A stretch of 64,000 nt of DNA, from NCBI GenBank assembly GCA_016415585.1, contig CP066552.1, positions 682,001-746,000 of the forward strand. Direction: 5' to 3'. This document shows positions 34,671 through 45,962 of the stretch, piece after piece. How positions within the stretch are numbered: the stretch's first letter is position 1; every line of letters starts with the position of its first letter. Position numbers and translations under genes: made by a program. The notes under the pieces are model-generated. The model was not told the DNA's origin. It worked only from the letters and a program-made list of their open reading frames with translations, and did no database searches. This DNA comes from Pectobacterium carotovorum. GTDB taxonomy: Bacteria > Pseudomonadota > Gammaproteobacteria > Enterobacterales > Enterobacteriaceae.

Positions 34671-36233
34671 TTATGCACGGGTTCTGATCAAATAATCAAA
34701 GGCGCTCAAGGACGCTTTTGCGCCTTCACCCGTCGCGATGATAATCTGCTTGTACGGCACCGTCGTACAGTCGCCGGCAGCAAAGACCCCTTTCACGCTG
34801 GTTTCACACTTGGCATCGATCTCAATTTCACCGATGCGGTTTCTGGCTACCGTACCTTCCAGCCAGTGGGTGTTAGGCAGCAGGCCAATCTGCACGAAGA
34901 TCCCTTCCAGCGCTAAATCGTGTACCGTATCGGTAATACGATCTTTATAGCTCAGCCCCGTCACTTTCTGCCCATCGCCTTTCACTTCAGTGGTTTGCGC
35001 ATTCAGGATGATGTCAACGTTCGGCAGGCTACGCACTTTTTCCTGTAATACAGAATCTGCTTTCAGTTCTGGAGCAAACTCAAGCAACGTGACATGTTTC
35101 ACCACGCCAGCCAGATCGATAGCCGCTTCTACCCCAGAGTTTCCGCCGCCAATCACTGCAACGTGTTTGCCTTTAAACAGCGGGCCATCACAGTGCGGGC
35201 AGTACGTTACGCCACGTGTACGGTACTGATCTTCGCCGGGTACATTCATGTTTCTCCAGCGTGCGCCAGTCGCAATGATCACACTGCGCGCTTTCAGCGT
35301 CGCGCCGGATACGGTGATCACCTGATGCGGTTTACCCGGTTCACCGCCAGGAATGAGGGCCTCTGCACTCTGCGCGTCAATCACGTCGACATCGTAGTCA
35401 TCAACATGGCTCTTCAGCGCGGTCGCCAGTTTGGCACCTTCCGTTTTCGGCACGGAAATATAGTTTTCGATATCGACGGTATCCAGTACCTGACCGCCAA
35501 AACGCTCACCGACCAAACCGGTACGGATGCCTTTACGCGCCGAATAGACCGCCGCTGCTGCCCCCGCCGGACCGCTACCGATGATTAACACATCATAGAC
35601 GTCACGCTGGTTCAGCTTCTCAACCTGTTTAGCGCCGGCGCCGGTATCGATTTTAGTCACAATCTCAGCCAGGCTCGTCCGCCCTTGACTGAAGTGTTCA
35701 CCGTTCAGGAAAACGGTAGGAACGCCCATCACATTACGGCTTTGAATCTCATCCTGAAACACGCCACCGTCAATCGCGGTATGGGTGATATTCGGATTCA
35801 ACACCGCCATTAAATTCAGCGCCTGCACCACGTCCGGGCAGTTGTGGCAGGACAGCGAGTAATAGGTTTCAAAGTGGAACGAGCCGTCAAGATGACGGAT
35901 CTGATCGAGCAATTCTTTCGCTTCTTTCGACGGATGGCCGCCCACCTGCAATAACGCCAGAATCAAAGAAGTAAATTCGTGTCCCATCGGCGCACCAGCA
36001 AAACGCGGGCCGCTTTGAGAGCCAGGATTGGTAATCAGGAATGAAGGCTTACGTACTGCCAGATCATTCTTTTCAATAAAACTTACCCGATCGGACAGCT
36101 CAGCAATCTCAGCCAGCAGAGTTTTGACTTCAGCAGATTTGGCGGAGTCATCCAGAGTCGCAATCAACTCAACAGGTTTGGTTAATTTTTCCAGATAGGC
36201 TTTCAACTGGACTTTCATCGTATTGTCGAGCAT
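34671..36233 (-). CDS. ahpF: Alkyl hydroperoxide reductase flavoprotein subunit AhpF
   Basis: This 520-residue flavoprotein passes electrons from NADH to AhpC. N-terminal thioredoxin-like domains hold the CHNC disulphide (about 129-132). The thioredoxin-reductase-like half has the FAD-binding [10 protein letters not shown] motif, the active CPHC pair and the NAD-binding GGGNSG motif. It is near-identical in layout to E. coli AhpF. It is cotranscribed with ahpC upstream. Confidence 0.97.
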   Translation of the reverse strand: MLDNTMKVQLKAYLEKLTKPVELIATLDDSAKSAEVKTLLAEIAELSDRVSFIEKNDLAVRKPSFLITNPGSQSGPRFAGAPMGHEFTSLILALLQVGGHPSKEAKELLDQIRHLDGSFHFETYYSLSCHNCPDVVQALNLMAVLNPNITHTAIDGGVFQDEIQSRNVMGVPTVFLNGEHFSQGRTSLAEIVTKIDTGAGAKQVEKLNQRDVYDVLIIGSGPAGAAAAVYSARKGIRTGLVGERFGGQVLDTVDIENYISVPKTEGAKLATALKSHVDDYDVDVIDAQSAEALIPGGEPGKPHQVITVSGATLKARSVIIATGARWRNMNVPGEDQYRTRGVTYCPHCDGPLFKGKHVAVIGGGNSGVEAAIDLAGVVKHVTLLEFAPELKADSVLQEKVRSLPNVDIILNAQTTEVKGDGQKVTGLSYKDRITDTVHDLALEGIFVQIGLLPNTHWLEGTVARNRIGEIEIDAKCETSVKGVFAAGDCTTVPYKQIIIATGEGAKASLSAFDYLIRTRA

Positions 36234-36376
36234 CGGTCGTCCTTAATTAGGCAAATAGGTACAAAGGCAAAATCGTGCAGGGTGCTGGCCCCAAAAGCCG
36301 GGCCAGAAAAATCGGGTGCAACGCACCCGACAAAAAAGGCCATGTTTTCTACAGTTATGTTTTCCGAGGTGTTAGC

Positions 36377-36940
36377 TTAGATTTTGCCAACCAGATCCAG
36401 AGACGGAGCCAGCGTAGCCTCGCCTTCTTTCCACTTGGCTGGGCACACTTCGCCTGGGTGAGAAGCAACGTACTGGGCCGCTTTCACTTTGCGCAGCAGG
36501 TCAGATGCATCACGGCCAATACCTTCTGCCGTGATTTCTACCGCCTGAATGATGCCCTGTGGGTCAACGATGAAGGTACCGCGATCGGCCAGACCTTCTG
36601 CTTCGCGCATGTTTTCAAAGTTACGCGTCAGTTGGCCCGTTGGGTCACCGATCATGGTGTATTTGATTTTGCCAATGGTTTCAGAGCTGCTGTGCCACGC
36701 TTTGTGCGTGAAATGGGTGTCGGTGGAAACAGAGTAGATTTCCACGCCACGCTCTTGGAATTCGTCGTAATAGTCAGCGACATCACCCAGTTCGGTCGGG
36801 CAGACAAACGTAAAGTCAGCCGGATAGAAGAAGAACACGCTCCATTTGCCTTCGATGTTCTTCTCAGTCACTTCAATGAATTGACCGTCTTTGAAAGCCA
36901 TGTTTTTGAATGGTTTAACTTGGGTATTAATTACTGACAT
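36377..36940 (-). CDS. ahpC: Alkyl hydroperoxide reductase peroxiredoxin AhpC
   Basis: This 187-residue typical 2-Cys peroxiredoxin detoxifies organic peroxides and hydrogen peroxide. The peroxidatic cysteine is C47 in DFTFVCPTE and the resolving cysteine is in [10 protein letters not shown] near residue 166. ATG at 36940 (MSVINTQ) is the conserved start; the GTG just before it is not. It is the first gene of the ahpCF operon. OxyR control is usual, but I could not pick out a clear OxyR site. Confidence 0.97.
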   Translation of the reverse strand: MSVINTQVKPFKNMAFKDGQFIEVTEKNIEGKWSVFFFYPADFTFVCPTELGDVADYYDEFQERGVEIYSVSTDTHFTHKAWHSSSETIGKIKYTMIGDPTGQLTRNFENMREAEGLADRGTFIVDPQGIIQAVEITAEGIGRDASDLLRKVKAAQYVASHPGEVCPAKWKEGEATLAPSLDLVGKI

Positions 36941-37273
36941 CACTTTATCCTCATGTGTTTTCGCATGTGGCTAAAGTACAGAAACGTGATCGCTATCACC
37001 AATCCGTTGTCTTTATCGAATCAATAAGCAATACCTAACTTGCGATCTGCTACGTCAGGCGCACTCGGTATATTAAAAATCGCTTTAACTAGCATACATA
37101 GCAATAGTGGGTAGCGAGGGAATTGAACCAGCCTTTGTCTCGTAGCCGCGAATTCTCTTTCACTCTGCGATTTAGGAATAGTGCGAGTACTTACTTACAA
37201 CCAGTATCCGTTGGCGTCTCTGGCGGTTGACCTACGTTAATGGTGCAAGAGTTGACGACAAAGGCTGGAATAG
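36941..37273. other. Intergenic scar between ahpC and the nnr fragment
   Basis: This 333-base segment holds the ahpC promoter region and then sequence with no gene. It may include degraded ends of the rearrangement. A short T-loop-like string (GGGAATTGAACC, about 37122) is present, but no tRNA cloverleaf can be built around it. Confidence 0.5.
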
Positions 37274-37654
37274 GCGGATGTCGTGGTGATTGAACCCGAT
37301 TTAGGGCAGGATGACTGGGATAAAAGCGCGCTGCGTCTGGTAGAAAATTGTAACAAACCCATGTTGTGGGATGCGGATATGCTTAACCTGCTGGCAATCA
37401 ATCCGCATAAGCGGCAGAATCGCGTGCTGACACCTCACCCCGGAGAGGCGGCACGTTTACTAAGTTGCCGCGTTGCTGATATCGAAAGTGATCGATTACT
37501 TGCGGTCACAACGTTGGTTAAACGCGATGGCGGCGTTGTCGTATTAAAAGGTACGGGAACGGTGACTACCCGCGATGATCGAGAAGAGGTTGCCATTTCT
37601 GATGTGGGAAATCCCGAGCCGATGTTTTTAGAACCGATGTTTTTAGAACAATAG
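37274..37654 (+). pseudogene. nnr: Decayed fragment of nnr (NAD(P)HX repair)
   Basis: Homology to the ADP/ATP-dependent dehydratase half of Nnr begins abruptly at 37274, just after an in-frame TAG, and covers only about 115 residues (ADVVVIE... through NPHKRQNRVLTPHPGEAARL). The family's VVVIGPGLG reads VVVIEPDLG, and the ASGGMGDVLSG motif and rest of the domain are missing. Instead the frame ends in a tandem PMFLE repeat (an 18-base duplication). Full-length Nnr has about 500 residues, so epimerase and active site are gone. tsaE follows directly. Confidence 0.85.
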
Positions 37655-37659
37655 ATAGA

Positions 37660-38142
37660 ATGAAAAAAATAGTCTTACTTCTGCCGGATGAGGCAGCAAC
37701 GATCTCTTTAGGCACGGCGCTGGCGAAAGCCTGTGGCGGTGCTTGTGTTATCCACCTTTATGGCGACCTCGGTGCGGGGAAAACGACGTTTAGTCGCGGG
37801 TTCCTACAGGCGCGCGGTCATCAGGGCAATGTCAAAAGCCCCACTTATACGCTGGTCGAGCCTTATGCGTTATTGCCGCTGGCGGTCTACCACTTTGATC
37901 TCTATCGACTGGCCGACCCGGAAGAGTTGGAGTTTATGGGGATCCGCGATTATCTGACACAGGATGCCATTTGCCTGATTGAATGGCCGCAGCAGGGGGC
38001 TGGTGTGCTGCCCGAGGCGGATATCGAACTGCGTTTGCGCTATCAGGATCAGGGCCGACAGGCTGAATTGTCCGCTGTCTCTGCGACGGGAGATGCGATG
38101 TTACAACGTTTTTCTCTTCAGCCAGGAACAACAGAATCATGA
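37660..38142 (+). CDS. tsaE: tRNA t6A synthesis ATPase TsaE
   Basis: This 160-residue P-loop ATPase works with TsaB, TsaC and TsaD to add the essential t6A modification at position 37 of ANN-decoding tRNAs. The Walker A motif is GDLGAGKTT (about 35-43), followed by [10 protein letters not shown] and the DLYRL segment. It is the first intact gene of the conserved block and overlaps amiB by four bases. Confidence 0.96.
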   Translation: MKKIVLLLPDEAATISLGTALAKACGGACVIHLYGDLGAGKTTFSRGFLQARGHQGNVKSPTYTLVEPYALLPLAVYHFDLYRLADPEELEFMGIRDYLTQDAICLIEWPQQGAGVLPEADIELRLRYQDQGRQAELSAVSATGDAMLQRFSLQPGTTES

Positions 38143-39827
38143 TGAGTCGTATGGTTAAGCTGTTCATCGGCGTATGGCTGTTGCTGGCAGGAACGGCGTG
38201 GGCAGCCAATCTGTCGGATATCAAGGTGGACAATGCGTCAGGCCAGGCCACGGTACGCCTGAGCTTTAGCGGTCAGCCTATTTATGCTTTTTTCCCGCTC
38301 AGTAACCCCGCCAGAGTGGTCATCGATATTCGTCAGACTGGCGTCATTCAGGGCTTGCCGTTGGATTTCAGCGGGCAAAATCTGATTAAGCGTGTGCGAA
38401 CCAGTAACGCGCAGGACGCACAAAGCCTGCGCTTGGTGCTGGATTTAACCCAGGCGGCGAAAACGCGGGCGGTGACGCAAAAAGAAGGCTCGGGTTACGT
38501 TGTTGTCTTCACTATCACCGGTGATAAAGCGAAAACGGTACAAGCCTCAGCGCCTCCGGCTTCACGACAGCAAAATAGTGCGCCGGCAGAACCCGCCAAA
38601 AATCCGTTTACCAACAAGCCTACTGTTGTCGTGAATAGCAATGCGTCGTCTACTACGCGATTGCCGGCCCGACAGGATAATGAACGGATTGTTGTGGCGA
38701 TTGATGCCGGTCACGGTGGACAAGATCCTGGTGCGATTGGGACGAACGGGCTGCGGGAGAAAAATGTCACCATTTCTATCGCGCGTAAGTTACAAGCCTT
38801 ACTGAATAGCGATCCGGCCTTTAAAGGCGTGCTGACGCGCGATGGCGACTACTTTATCTCCGTCATGGGGCGTTCGGACGTGGCGCGTAAGCAGGGCGCA
38901 AACCTGTTAGTGTCGATTCACGCGGATGCTGCGCCGAACCGCAATGCTAAAGGTGCCTCTGTCTGGGTGCTGTCCAACCGCCGCGCAAACAGCGAAATGG
39001 CAAACTGGCTGGAACAGCATGAGAAACAGTCTGAACTGTTGGGCGGCGCGGGCGATCTGCTGGCGAACAGCAGCGCGGACCCTTACCTCAGCCAGGCGGT
39101 GCTGGATCTGCAATTTGGTCACTCCCAGCGCGTTGGGTATGACGTCGCGACCAAGGTGCTGCGTGAGCTCCAGCGTGTTGGAGGGCTGCATAAACGACGC
39201 CCTGAGCACGCCAGTCTGGGGGTGTTGCGCTCGCCAGATATTCCTTCTCTGTTGGTGGAAACCGGGTTTATCACTAATGTCTCGGAAGAGCGGCTCCTGG
39301 GGAGTAACGACTATCAGGAAAAACTCGCCAATGCGATTTATCAGGGGCTGAGAAGTTATTTCCAAACACACCCGATGCAATCCGTTCCCAAAAACACGCT
39401 CCCAAAGCAGGAAAGCCGCCCACTACAGTCGGCGGCAAGTGATACAGAAGCGTCGGTTGGTAGCGTAACGGCGGCAAAAGCGAGTGCGGGTAGCACGCGT
39501 CATACCGTTGCGCGTGGCGAAACGCTCTCTTCGATTGCTCGGAGTTATGGCGTCAGCCTCGCAGCCATGCGTGATGTGAATAAGCTGAACAAGGACATCG
39601 TCTGGGTTGGGCAGCGTTTGAAGATTCCGGCGACAGGGACGAAGCAGACGGCATCAACGCCCGCGCCCAAAAAGGCCGCGCCGGTGAAGCATAAGGTCGT
39701 AAAGGGTGATAGCCTGAGTGCGATTGCTGCCCGTTACGGTGTCAGCATGAAAGAGATCCAACAGGCGAATAATATGCGCTCCGGTACGGTACAGTTGGGG
39801 CAAACGCTGGTTATTCCGTCTGCCTGA
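38139..39827 (+). CDS. amiB: N-acetylmuramoyl-L-alanine amidase AmiB
   Basis: This 562-residue periplasmic zinc amidase splits septal peptidoglycan in daughter-cell separation. A signal peptide (about 1-25) and AMIN domain (about 27-140) are followed by the Amidase_3 catalytic domain ([39 protein letters not shown]) and two C-terminal LysM domains (about 455-500 and 515-560). The Pro/Ala linker is long compared with E. coli AmiB (445 residues). EnvC-type activators are its known partners. Confidence 0.96.
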   Translation: MMSRMVKLFIGVWLLLAGTAWAANLSDIKVDNASGQATVRLSFSGQPIYAFFPLSNPARVVIDIRQTGVIQGLPLDFSGQNLIKRVRTSNAQDAQSLRLVLDLTQAAKTRAVTQKEGSGYVVVFTITGDKAKTVQASAPPASRQQNSAPAEPAKNPFTNKPTVVVNSNASSTTRLPARQDNERIVVAIDAGHGGQDPGAIGTNGLREKNVTISIARKLQALLNSDPAFKGVLTRDGDYFISVMGRSDVARKQGANLLVSIHADAAPNRNAKGASVWVLSNRRANSEMANWLEQHEKQSELLGGAGDLLANSSADPYLSQAVLDLQFGHSQRVGYDVATKVLRELQRVGGLHKRRPEHASLGVLRSPDIPSLLVETGFITNVSEERLLGSNDYQEKLANAIYQGLRSYFQTHPMQSVPKNTLPKQESRPLQSAASDTEASVGSVTAAKASAGSTRHTVARGETLSSIARSYGVSLAAMRDVNKLNKDIVWVGQRLKIPATGTKQTASTPAPKKAAPVKHKVVKGDSLSAIAARYGVSMKEIQQANNMRSGTVQLGQTLVIPSA

Positions 39828-39878
39828 TTCTTCATGCTGACGATGTCGATAGATTGAGGATAGTAAGAGGGATACGCT

Positions 39879-41864
39879 ATGCCGATTCAGGTGTTGCCAC
39901 CGCAACTGGCTAACCAGATCGCTGCCGGAGAAGTGGTTGAGCGTCCGGCTTCGGTCGTGAAGGAACTGGTGGAAAACAGTCTGGATGCAGGTGCGACCCG
40001 GATTGATATCGACATAGAACGCGGCGGTGCGAAGCTGATTCGCATTCGTGACAACGGTTCAGGCATCGGAAAGGATGAATTAACGCTGGCGTTGGCGCGT
40101 CATGCGACCAGTAAAATTGCTACGCTCGACGATCTGGAAGCGATCGTCAGTATGGGGTTCCGCGGCGAAGCGTTGGCAAGTATCAGTTCCGTCTCCCGTT
40201 TAACGCTGACATCGCGCACCGCCGAACAATCTGAGGCCTGGCAGGCCTACGCCGAAGGGCGTGACATGGCGGTGACAGTCAAGCCAGCCGCCCATCCTGT
40301 AGGCACCACGCTGGAAGTGCTGGATCTGTTTTATAACACGCCCGCACGCCGTAAATTTATGCGCACGGAAAAAACCGAATTCACCCACATTGATGAGGTG
40401 GTACGGCGCATCGCGCTGGCGCGTTTTGATGTCGCCATTACGCTGCATCATAACGGTAAGCTGATTCGGCAGTATCGTGCTGCGTCGGATAAAAGCCAGT
40501 ATGAGCGCCGGTTGGGTGGCATTTGCGGTGCGACATTCTTACAGCATGCGCTCGCCGTGTCATGGCAACACGGCGATCTCACCATTCATGGCTGGGTTGC
40601 CGATCCGGTTGGTGCCAAGCAACTGCCTGATATGCAGTATTGCTATGTGAACCAGCGCATGATGCGCGATCGGCTCATCAACCATGCCATCCGGCAGGCC
40701 TATCAGGATCAACTGAGTGACGATCAGCAGCCCGCCTATGTGTTGTATCTGGAGATCGACCCGCATCAGGTTGATGTCAATGTGCATCCAGCCAAGCATG
40801 AGGTACGGTTCCATCAGGCTAGGTTGGTGCATGACTTTATCTATCAGGCCGTGATGTCCGTTCTGCAACAGGCATCTTCACCGGCGCTTGGCATGACAGA
40901 GCCGGAGACCGGGAAACCCGTGCAATGGCAGCAGGAAAATCGCCCTGCCGCTGGCGAAAACCATTTTGCCCAGCCGTCACGTACCGATAGTTCTCCGCCG
41001 TATGGTGGGAAAACGCCGCGCGCGGGTCATTCCGGTTCGGCGCGAGAATCGGCCTATTCCGGCTATCAGCCAGAGAATCCGTACCAGAAAAAGCAGGGTG
41101 AGCTGTATAAAACACTGCTGCAACCGACGGATAACGTAGCAAGTGTACCGCCGCCGTCTGGCGAGCGTATTTCTGTACCGTCGAATCACGTGATGTCGTC
41201 GGATGTCGTTGTGCCATCGACGGTATTGCATGGCACGACAACGACGAAGAGTCATCAGCAATGCTCACCGGCTGAGTCGCCTCTGGAAAGCCAATCGAAC
41301 GGTTTTGGGCGAGTGTTGACGGTTTATCCGCCGTGTTATGCGCTGCTGGAGTACCATAAGGGATTGGCGATGCTGTCGCTTTCCGTTGCTGAACGTTATC
41401 TGAAAGCGGTGCAGTTGACGCCGTCGGAAGAAGGGCTGCGGGCACAGCCGTTACTGATTCCGCAGCGCCTGACGTTGAGTAAATCTGAACTGAACGTTTT
41501 GTCTGCCCATCACGCTTTGCTGGCGCGTTTTGGTATTGATGTCGTGGTTGAGTCACAGCGTGCCACATTGCGTGCCGTACCTTTACCATTGCGCCAACAA
41601 AATTTACAAAACTTGATCTCCGAACTGATAGGCTATCTGGCCGACTATCAGACGGTTGAGACACAGCAGGTAGAACCTGGCGAATTAGCGTCGTGGATGG
41701 CAACGCGATTGCAGAGCGAGCAGGAAAGCTGGAACCATTCTCAGGCCATACAATTACTGGCGGATGTCGAGCGGCTTTGTCCGCAGTTGGCGAAAACGCC
41801 GCCGTCTGAACTTTTATCGATGATGGACATCCAGGATGCCATCAAGGCTTTAAAGCATGAATGA
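39879..41864 (+). CDS. mutL: DNA mismatch repair protein MutL
   Basis: This 661-residue mismatch-repair ATPase couples MutS to MutH and UvrD. The GHKL ATPase motifs are [27 protein letters not shown] and [11 protein letters not shown] (all within about 30-105). The linker (about 340-470) is low-complexity and variable. The C-terminal dimerisation domain follows. It overlaps miaA by eight bases, as in E. coli. Confidence 0.97.
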   Translation: MPIQVLPPQLANQIAAGEVVERPASVVKELVENSLDAGATRIDIDIERGGAKLIRIRDNGSGIGKDELTLALARHATSKIATLDDLEAIVSMGFRGEALASISSVSRLTLTSRTAEQSEAWQAYAEGRDMAVTVKPAAHPVGTTLEVLDLFYNTPARRKFMRTEKTEFTHIDEVVRRIALARFDVAITLHHNGKLIRQYRAASDKSQYERRLGGICGATFLQHALAVSWQHGDLTIHGWVADPVGAKQLPDMQYCYVNQRMMRDRLINHAIRQAYQDQLSDDQQPAYVLYLEIDPHQVDVNVHPAKHEVRFHQARLVHDFIYQAVMSVLQQASSPALGMTEPETGKPVQWQQENRPAAGENHFAQPSRTDSSPPYGGKTPRAGHSGSARESAYSGYQPENPYQKKQGELYKTLLQPTDNVASVPPPSGERISVPSNHVMSSDVVVPSTVLHGTTTTKSHQQCSPAESPLESQSNGFGRVLTVYPPCYALLEYHKGLAMLSLSVAERYLKAVQLTPSEEGLRAQPLLIPQRLTLSKSELNVLSAHHALLARFGIDVVVESQRATLRAVPLPLRQQNLQNLISELIGYLADYQTVETQQVEPGELASWMATRLQSEQESWNHSQAIQLLADVERLCPQLAKTPPSELLSMMDIQDAIKALKHE

Positions 41865-42807
41865 TGTAGAAAACGCGCCGTTGCCGCCCGCTATTTTTAT
41901 CATGGGGCCGACGGCGTCAGGAAAAACGGCATTGGCAATGGCGTTACGAGAATATTTGCCGGTAGAGTTGATTAGCGTAGATTCCGCCCTCATCTATAAA
42001 GACATGGATATTGGGACGGCGAAACCAAGTGCGGAAGAGCTGGCACTGGCCCCGCATCGGTTAATCGATATTCTCGATCCGACAGAATCCTATTCTGCGG
42101 CTGATTTTCGCCGCGATGCGCTACGTGAGATGGCAGACATTACCGCTGCCGGGCGCATTCCCCTGTTAGTCGGGGGGACGATGCTGTATTTCAAGGCGCT
42201 GCTGGAAGGGCTTTCTCCTCTGCCTCCAGCCGATGTTGCAGTGCGCCAGCGCATTGAAGAGCAGGCAAAAGAAATCGGCTGGGAAGCGATGCATCGGCAG
42301 CTCAGTGAGATCGATCCGGTAGCAGCCATTCGGATTCATCCAAATGATCCGCAGAGACTCTCGCGAGCACTGGAAGTTTTTTTCGTTTCAGGCAACACTT
42401 TAACTGAACTGACAAAAACGTCTGGCGATGCACTGCCTTATCAGGTTCATCAGTTTGCTATCGCCCCGGCGACGCGTGAATTGTTGCATGAGCGGATTGA
42501 ACAGCGTTTTCATCAGATGTTGGCGGCAGGTTTTGAGACAGAAGCCCGGACATTGTTTGCCCGGCATGACCTTCATACGGATATGCCCTCTATTCGTTGT
42601 GTTGGTTATCGCCAGATGTGGTCATATTTATCCGGTGAAATCGATTACGATGAGATGGTTTATCGGGGAGTTTGTGCGACGCGTCAGTTAGCAAAGCGTC
42701 AAATGACCTGGCTGCGCGGTTGGGATGATGTCTGCTGGCTGGATAGCGAAAAACCGACTGAAGCACTGGACAATGTTATACAGGTTGTTCGTGCACAGGT
42801 TTGTTAG
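41857..42807 (+). CDS. miaA: tRNA dimethylallyltransferase MiaA
   Basis: This 316-residue enzyme adds the isopentenyl group to A37 of UNN-decoding tRNAs. The P-loop [10 protein letters not shown] (about 17-26) and the [17 protein letters not shown] segment are conserved. It is followed by hfq, as in the E. coli hfq superoperon. Confidence 0.97.
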   Translation: MNDVENAPLPPAIFIMGPTASGKTALAMALREYLPVELISVDSALIYKDMDIGTAKPSAEELALAPHRLIDILDPTESYSAADFRRDALREMADITAAGRIPLLVGGTMLYFKALLEGLSPLPPADVAVRQRIEEQAKEIGWEAMHRQLSEIDPVAAIRIHPNDPQRLSRALEVFFVSGNTLTELTKTSGDALPYQVHQFAIAPATRELLHERIEQRFHQMLAAGFETEARTLFARHDLHTDMPSIRCVGYRQMWSYLSGEIDYDEMVYRGVCATRQLAKRQMTWLRGWDDVCWLDSEKPTEALDNVIQVVRAQVC

Positions 42808-42927
42808 TGCATAGGTTGAGTGATTGTGTACAATCGGTGAGTCTCAGCGTGCAAGTTTTTTTACACCGTTATTTTAGAGCCATAGGGTTCTTTGTTACAA
42901 ACAACATACAAATAAGGAAAATATAGA

Positions 42928-43227
42928 ATGGCTAAGGGGCAATCTTTGCAAGATCCGTTCTTGAACGCTTTGCGTCGTGAACGTGTTCCGGTTTCGATTT
43001 ATTTGGTGAACGGTATTAAGTTGCAAGGTCAGATCGAATCTTTCGATCAGTTCGTGATTTTGTTGAAAAACACGGTAAGTCAGATGGTTTATAAGCATGC
43101 CATCTCTACAGTTGTTCCCTCCCGCCCAGTTTCTCACCATAGCAACAATCCAGGCGGCAGCAACAATTATCACGGTAGTAACACGACTGCTCAGCAGCAG
43201 TCGCAGGAAGCTGATGACGCCGAATAA
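42928..43227 (+). CDS. hfq: RNA chaperone Hfq
   Basis: This 99-residue hexameric Sm-like protein pairs small RNAs with mRNAs. The Sm core is residues 7-65, with the QDPFLNALR and [11 protein letters not shown] segments that form the RNA-binding faces. The C-terminal tail is Ser/Asn/Gln/His-rich and disordered, slightly shorter than E. coli's. AAGGAAA precedes the ATG. Confidence 0.98.
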   Translation: MAKGQSLQDPFLNALRRERVPVSIYLVNGIKLQGQIESFDQFVILLKNTVSQMVYKHAISTVVPSRPVSHHSNNPGGSNNYHGSNTTAQQQSQEADDAE

Positions 43228-43242
43228 GGCGTATTGTCAATT

Positions 43243-43299
43243 CACCACGGCGCGGGAGAGCTGGACGCATCGCTCGGCTCCTTCGCTGTGGTGTTTTTT
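43243..43299 (+). terminator. Terminator between hfq and hflX
   Basis: A long stem-loop with outer arms CACCACGGCG and CGCTGTGGTG (43243-43252 and 43284-43293, one mispair) is followed by a run of six T. It probably ends or attenuates the hfq transcript before hflX. Confidence 0.75.
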
Positions 43300-43321
43300 G
43301 CTCGTTTGAGAGGTTATTCGC

Positions 43322-44602
43322 TTGTTTGACCGTTATGAATCAGGTGAACGGGCTATATTAGTTCATATTTTCTTTTCGCAAGATAGAGATACGGAAGATC
43401 TACTGGAGTTTGAGTCTCTGGTTTCTTCTGCCGGTATTGAATCCTTGCAGGTTGTTACGGGTAGCCGTAAATCGCCTCACCCCAAGTATTTTGTCGGGGA
43501 AGGTAAAGCTGAAGAAATTGCTCAGGTAGTAAAAGAAACGGGCGCGTTTGTCGTGCTGTTTGATCATGCGCTGACGCCTGCTCAGGAACGTAACCTGGAG
43601 CGTTTGTGCGAGTGCCGAGTGATCGATCGTACCGGACTGATTTTAGATATTTTTGCCCAGCGCGCGCGTACGCATGAGGGGAAATTACAGGTAGAACTGG
43701 CACAACTGCGCCACCTTGCGACCCGACTGGTTCGCGGTTGGACGCACCTTGAACGTCAGAAAGGCGGTATTGGTTTGCGTGGCCCGGGTGAAACCCAGCT
43801 TGAAACCGACCGTCGTTTATTGCGTAACCGTATCAGTCAGATACTGTCGCGTCTTGAACGGGTAGAAAAACAGCGTGAACAAGGGCGCCGGTCACGGGTT
43901 CGTGCCGATGTCCCCACCGTTTCACTGGTGGGCTATACCAACGCGGGTAAATCCACGTTGTTTAACAAGATTACATCGGCGGGCGTCTATGCCGCCGATC
44001 AGCTATTTGCCACACTGGACCCAACATTACGCCGCATTCAAGTGGATGATGTCGGTGATACAGTGCTGGCGGATACCGTAGGTTTTATCCGGCAGTTGCC
44101 CCACGATTTGGTGGCTGCGTTTAAGGCTACATTACAGGAAACACGTCAGGCCTCGCTGCTGCTGCACGTCGTTGATGCTGCCGATCCTCGTCTTGACGAG
44201 AATATCGAGGCAGTAGATGACGTACTAGCGGAAATCGAGGCAGATGAAATACCTGCGCTCTTGGTAATGAACAAGATTGATATGCTGGATGATTTCGTTC
44301 CGCGTATCGATCGCAACGAAGAGAACCTACCGGTACGGGTCTGGCTTTCAGCACAGACCGGCGACGGTATTCCGTTGCTATTTCAGGCATTAACTGAGCG
44401 GCTTTCCGGGGAAATCGCGCAATATACCTTGCACCTTCCCCCGCAGGCAGGACGCTTGCGTAGTCGTTTTTACCAGCTTCAGGCAATAGAAAAAGAATGG
44501 ATTGAAGAGGATGGGCAAATTGGTCTGGTTATTCGTATGCCGATTGCTGACTGGCGCCGCCTCTGCAAAAAAGAGCAGGAACTGATGGACTATATTGTCT
44601 GA
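43322..44602 (+). CDS. hflX: GTPase HflX
   Basis: This 426-residue ribosome-associated GTPase splits stalled 70S ribosomes in stress. Its start is TTG at 43322, as in E. coli, preceded by GAGG. The N-terminal domain and coiled coil (about 1-190) lead to a G domain with GYTNAGKST (P-loop), [10 protein letters not shown] and NKID. It is cotranscribed with hflK and hflC in E. coli. Confidence 0.97.
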   Translation: MFDRYESGERAILVHIFFSQDRDTEDLLEFESLVSSAGIESLQVVTGSRKSPHPKYFVGEGKAEEIAQVVKETGAFVVLFDHALTPAQERNLERLCECRVIDRTGLILDIFAQRARTHEGKLQVELAQLRHLATRLVRGWTHLERQKGGIGLRGPGETQLETDRRLLRNRISQILSRLERVEKQREQGRRSRVRADVPTVSLVGYTNAGKSTLFNKITSAGVYAADQLFATLDPTLRRIQVDDVGDTVLADTVGFIRQLPHDLVAAFKATLQETRQASLLLHVVDAADPRLDENIEAVDDVLAEIEADEIPALLVMNKIDMLDDFVPRIDRNEENLPVRVWLSAQTGDGIPLLFQALTERLSGEIAQYTLHLPPQAGRLRSRFYQLQAIEKEWIEEDGQIGLVIRMPIADWRRLCKKEQELMDYIV

Positions 44603-44699
44603 TTTGACTGGCAGAAACAGTCTGAATGGCCGAAATAGTCTGACGGACTCTGGGATATTGAACCTGAAGAACACCTATCATAAAGAATGGAGCTAAAAC

Positions 44700-45959
44700 A
44701 TGGCGTGGAATCAGCCCGGTAATAACGGACAAGACCGCGACCCGTGGGGGAGCAGCAGCAATAATGGCGGCAACTCTGGCGGAAATAATAATAAAGGTGG
44801 CCGAGAGCAGGCGCCACCGGATCTGGACGACATCTTCCGTAAGCTGAGCAAAAAGCTCAGCGATCTGGGTGGCGGCAAAGGTTCAGGCTCAAGCAACAGC
44901 GGAAATTCTGGCGGCCCAGCACTGGGTGGTCGGATCGTCGGTATCGCTGCCGTCGCTGCGGTTGTCATCTGGGCTGCTACTGGTTTCTACACCATTAAAG
45001 AAGCGGAACGCGGTGTCGTCACGCGCTTTGGTAAATTCAGCCACTTGGTCGGACCCGGTCTTAACTGGAAACCGACCTTCATCGACTCAGTTCGCGCGGT
45101 GAACGTTGAATCGGTGCGTGAATTGGCGACGTCGGGCGTGATGTTGACGTCAGATGAAAACGTCGTGCGCGTTGAAATGAACGTGCAGTATCGTGTCACG
45201 CAACCAGAACAATATCTGTTCAGTGTCACCAATGCTGATGACAGCCTGCGTCAGGCAACTGACAGCGCGCTGCGCGGTGTTATTGGTAAGTACACGATGG
45301 ACAAAATTTTGACGGAAGGCCGTACCATTGTGCGTACGGATACTCAGCGTGTACTGGAAGAAACCGTTCGTCCGTACAACATGGGGATCACGCTGCTGGA
45401 CGTCAACTTCCAGACCGCGCGTCCGCCGGAAGAAGTGAAGGCCGCGTTTGATGATGCGATTGCCGCGCGTGAAAACGAACAGCAGTATATTCGTGAAGCG
45501 GAAGCGTACGCGAACGAAGTGCAACCGCGTGCCAACGGTCAGGCTCAGCGTATTCTGGAAGAGTCCCGCGCTTATAAAACCCGTACTGTTCTGGAAGCTC
45601 AGGGTGAAGTTGCCCGTTTTGCCAGAGTCTTACCGGAATATAAAGCGGCCCCTGAAATCACCCGCGAGCGTTTGTATATCGAAACCATGGAACGCGTGCT
45701 GAGTCATACCCGTAAAGTTCTGGTCAATGACAAGGGGGGCAACCTGATGGTGCTGCCGTTGGATCAGATGCTGCGTGGACAAGGCAGTGACAATACGCAA
45801 AGCAATAACAGCAGCAGCGCTAGCCCACTGCGTTTGCCTGGCAACAGCAGCGGTGCGACGAATAGCAACCAGACGCGCAGCAGTAACAATGGAAATATCA
45901 TGGATCAGCGCAGAGCAAATGCGCAGCGTGATGACTTCACTCGAGTAGGGAGAGAATAA
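44700..45959 (+). CDS. hflK: FtsH regulator HflK
   Basis: This 419-residue SPFH/prohibitin-type membrane protein forms the cage around FtsH with HflC. The N-terminus is rich in Asn and Gly, followed by one transmembrane helix (about 80-100), the SPFH domain (about 100-270) and a coiled coil. The C-terminal Ser/Asn-rich tail is disordered. HflC follows after three bases. Confidence 0.97.
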   Translation: MAWNQPGNNGQDRDPWGSSSNNGGNSGGNNNKGGREQAPPDLDDIFRKLSKKLSDLGGGKGSGSSNSGNSGGPALGGRIVGIAAVAAVVIWAATGFYTIKEAERGVVTRFGKFSHLVGPGLNWKPTFIDSVRAVNVESVRELATSGVMLTSDENVVRVEMNVQYRVTQPEQYLFSVTNADDSLRQATDSALRGVIGKYTMDKILTEGRTIVRTDTQRVLEETVRPYNMGITLLDVNFQTARPPEEVKAAFDDAIAARENEQQYIREAEAYANEVQPRANGQAQRILEESRAYKTRTVLEAQGEVARFARVLPEYKAAPEITRERLYIETMERVLSHTRKVLVNDKGGNLMVLPLDQMLRGQGSDNTQSNNSSSASPLRLPGNSSGATNSNQTRSSNNGNIMDQRRANAQRDDFTRVGRE

Positions 45960-45962
45960 TCG

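Noticed and set aside
36941..37080. OxyR binding site upstream of ahpC
   Set aside because: OxyR control is expected, but the ATAG/CTAT pattern was too incomplete to call a site.
37105..37200. Possible tRNA remnant, because of a GGGAATTGAACC string
   Set aside because: The reverse strand resembles a T-loop, but no T stem, anticodon arm or acceptor stem can be paired around it.
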